NCBI GenBank assembly: GCA_029571495.1
Contig: JAKPSO010000019.1
Location: forward strand, 1 to 6,911
DNA: 6,911 nt
Origin: Pseudomonadota bacterium
GTDB taxonomy: Bacteria; Pseudomonadota; Gammaproteobacteria; Burkholderiales; Casimicrobiaceae
Direction of reading: 5' to 3'
Below are positions 6,032 to 6,911 of the stretch, piece after piece (the stretch's first letter is position 1; every line of letters starts with the position of its first letter). Made by a program: the position numbers and the translations under genes. Below the pieces are notes generated by a model. It ran no database searches and was not told the DNA's origin. It saw only the letters and a list, made by a program, of their open reading frames with translations.

Positions 6032-6061
6032 TCAAAGGTCATGCTTTTGATGCTCGTCTTT
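6026..6061 (+). terminator. terminator-like hairpin B of leader copy 2
   Basis: CGAGCATCAAA (6026-6036) pairs with TTTGATGCTCG (6046-6056), 11 perfect pairs that a G-T and a G-C pair can lengthen. TCTT follows, a weak T tract. It corresponds to 2728-2760, with compensating changes on both arms, and stands 54 nt past the stop of the preceding gene. Confidence 0.5.
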
Positions 6062-6094
6062 GAATTCGCAGATTCAAGGCGCGACACGAATTGA

Positions 6095-6211
6095 ATCAAT
6101 CCCCACTGGTGGTCAAACCAGCAAGCGCACTCTCCGCTAGTGCATCTATCACCCGTACGGGCCAACCCCGTCTTCGGGGAATAGCTCGTCTTACGATTTA
6201 AGACGTCAACA
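6095..6211 (+). ncRNA. structured 5' leader copy 2 (radC-motif-like)
   Basis: This is the second copy of the leader at 2798-2927. The first 29 bases differ at one place, where A replaces G and weakens the closing pair of P1. P1 is CTGGT/ACCAG (6106-6110 with 6117-6121). P2 is GCACT/AGTGC (6127-6131 with 6139-6143). P3 has an outer CCCG/CGGG (6152-6155 with 6175-6178) and an inner ACGGG/CCCGT (6157-6161 with 6167-6171). P4 is CGTCTTA/TAAGACG (6187-6193 with 6199-6205). GTCAACA follows at 6205-6211. P2 and P4 differ in sequence from copy 1 but pair equally well. CCCCG/CGGGG (6166-6170 with 6175-6179) could form a rival hairpin. Unlike copy 1, there are 50 bases between GTCAACA and the start codon. 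The identity with the Rfam radC motif is a recollection. Confidence 0.65.
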
Positions 6212-6225
6212 AAAATTTCAAAACC

Positions 6226-6254
6226 ACTCGCTACCCCTCATCTGATGAGCGAGT
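6226..6254 (+). promoter_or_regulatory. stem-loop just before the gene at 6262
   Basis: ACTCGCT (6226-6232) pairs with AGCGAGT (6248-6254), with a further CAT/ATG inside the loop. It ends seven bases before the start codon and covers the only purine-rich segment (GAGCGAG) near the place for a ribosome binding site. It could hold back translation of that gene. Copy 1 has no matching element, since its leader ends directly in the ribosome binding site. Confidence 0.4.
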
Positions 6255-6261
6255 TAGCTCA

Positions 6262-6813
6262 ATGTCGCAAACGCCCATAAGTGCGTTTGTGCAACTCACA
6301 CAAGCGCCCGAGTGGCGCAGAAAGTTATCAATGGAAGCAATCTTACGCGATGCAATTCTTGACGCGCAACGGCAAGGGGGCACGCTAACAAAGGCGCAAT
6401 GGGCCGAACGCGGTGTGGCGACACAACAGCTAACGGACCTGGCCGCGGCTGGCCTGATCGAGACCAATAAGAAGCGATGGACGGTAACCAGAATCGGCCT
6501 GTTGGCCGCGGGGTATCCATTGGCGGGAATGAAGGATGCTGCGCGCATTGCGAAGATCCGTCAGTTCGTCGAAGACAATAACGTCACGATCGGCGATTTC
6601 ACCTTGGCGCTATCGTGCAACAACACGCTTGCCGATTGGAAAGCGATCGCGGAAGCGCGCGCCAAGTACGCCGACGGATCTGACGACGATATCGAAGTGG
6701 ATAGCGGGACGATCACTACGGCCACGTCGCCGCAAAAGGACCCAACGACAATAACTGAAGCTGCCTCTGGACGCTTCGTGTTGATGTGGGGTTGGGTGTA
6801 TGACCATGAATAG
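6262..6813 (+). CDS. possible winged-helix protein, 183 aa
   Basis: ATG at 6262 is the first usable start: the frame has a stop at 6199 and no ATG, GTG or TTG between. An internal ATG at 6331 is a weaker option. Residues about 25-82 read like a winged helix: a first helix AILRDAILDAQRQG, then TKAQWAERGVATQQLTDLAAAGLIE as two helices, then a wing KKRWTVTRIG. This would suit DNA binding, but it is a fold guess. Residues 90-138 are helical (DAARIAKIRQFVEDN, LADWKAIAEARAKYA). A Thr/Asp-rich stretch at 138-167 is probably a linker, followed by a hydrophobic tail RFVLMWGWVY. It is the first gene after leader copy 2, and its end overlaps the next gene by 8 or 14 bases. If it binds DNA, it may control the element's own genes. 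The function is otherwise unknown. Confidence 0.75.
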   Translation: MSQTPISAFVQLTQAPEWRRKLSMEAILRDAILDAQRQGGTLTKAQWAERGVATQQLTDLAAAGLIETNKKRWTVTRIGLLAAGYPLAGMKDAARIAKIRQFVEDNNVTIGDFTLALSCNNTLADWKAIAEARAKYADGSDDDIEVDSGTITTATSPQKDPTTITEAASGRFVLMWGWVYDHE

Positions 6814-6911
6814 GACGTTGAGGTCCGGAAACGCAGGCGACGAGTTCTATGAGGGCTTTGTTGTGTGCAATGGAGTTCGAATTCAAGTGTCTTTCCGCCT
6901 CGCGTCCAATG
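6800..6911 (+). CDS. start of a hypothetical gene, 3'-partial
   Basis: A new frame opens at ATGACCATG (6800 or 6806), overlapping the end of the upstream gene, and stays open to the right edge. The visible part begins MTMNRTLRSGNAG and continues with DEFYEGFVVCNGVRIQVSFR, which looks like a beta hairpin. A G-rich stretch GGGGTTGGG just upstream may help ribosome binding, and coupling to the upstream stop is likely. It is too short for a family call. Confidence 0.5.
   Translation, partial: MTMNRTLRSGNAGDEFYEGFVVCNGVRIQVSFRLASN

Noticed and set aside
6060..6091. Promoter in leader copy 2 equivalent to 2764-2791
   Set aside because: TTGAAT is kept, but no -10-like hexamer occurs 16-18 bases downstream.
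2798..6123. The two 29-nt near-identical stretches as direct repeats bounding a transposon or as a CRISPR
   Set aside because: Similarity extends as a long structured leader of about 120-130 nt, each copy precedes a gene, there is no transposase or target duplication, and two copies over 3 kb apart are not an array.

Overview
The window looks like the accessory (cargo) part of an integrative and conjugative element or large plasmid in a beta- or gammaproteobacterium. All supported genes lie on the plus strand and are tightly packed. The grounds are: a partial DNA cytosine methyltransferase of a type I recall from proteobacterial ICEs, a run of small orphan proteins with no housekeeping function, and two diverged copies of a structured RNA leader that I think resembles the 'radC' RNA motif of mobile elements. 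No integrase, conjugation, replication, tRNA, rRNA, CRISPR or IS gene is visible, so the ICE assignment is inferred.

Layout. (1) 1-1193: C5-cytosine DNA methyltransferase, missing its N-terminus at the window edge. (2) 1269-2628: two hypothetical genes 13 nt apart, a 329-aa protein and a very acidic 118-aa protein. (3) 2629-2936: 308 bases without a gene, holding several hairpins, a terminator-like stem and leader copy 1. (4) 2937-4949: a three-gene unit. An unknown 185-aa protein overlaps by 4 nt an AP-endonuclease/xylose-isomerase-like TIM barrel with a complete nine-residue metal-ligand pattern, followed by a 204-aa protein that faintly resembles DUF6878. A GC hairpin with a T tract lies after it. 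(5) 4992-5971: two further small unknown proteins. (6) 5972-6261: 290 bases without a gene, holding leader copy 2 with the same order of hairpins. (7) 6262-6813: a protein with a likely winged-helix region, whose 3' end overlaps a second gene that runs off the window at 6800-6911.

The most interesting signal is the pair of non-coding blocks before the genes at 2937 and 6262. They share a 29-nt stretch with one mismatch and, beyond it, the same succession of hairpins. Several stems differ in sequence while pairing is kept, including one C-G to A-T exchange and one paired deletion, as expected of a selected RNA structure. Upstream of the shared core, both copies also have two mutually exclusive hairpins that share six bases, an attenuator-like layout. 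A shared signal for two separate transcription units suggests they are co-regulated as element functions. The second signal is the metalloenzyme at 3491-4288 and its translationally coupled unknown partner.
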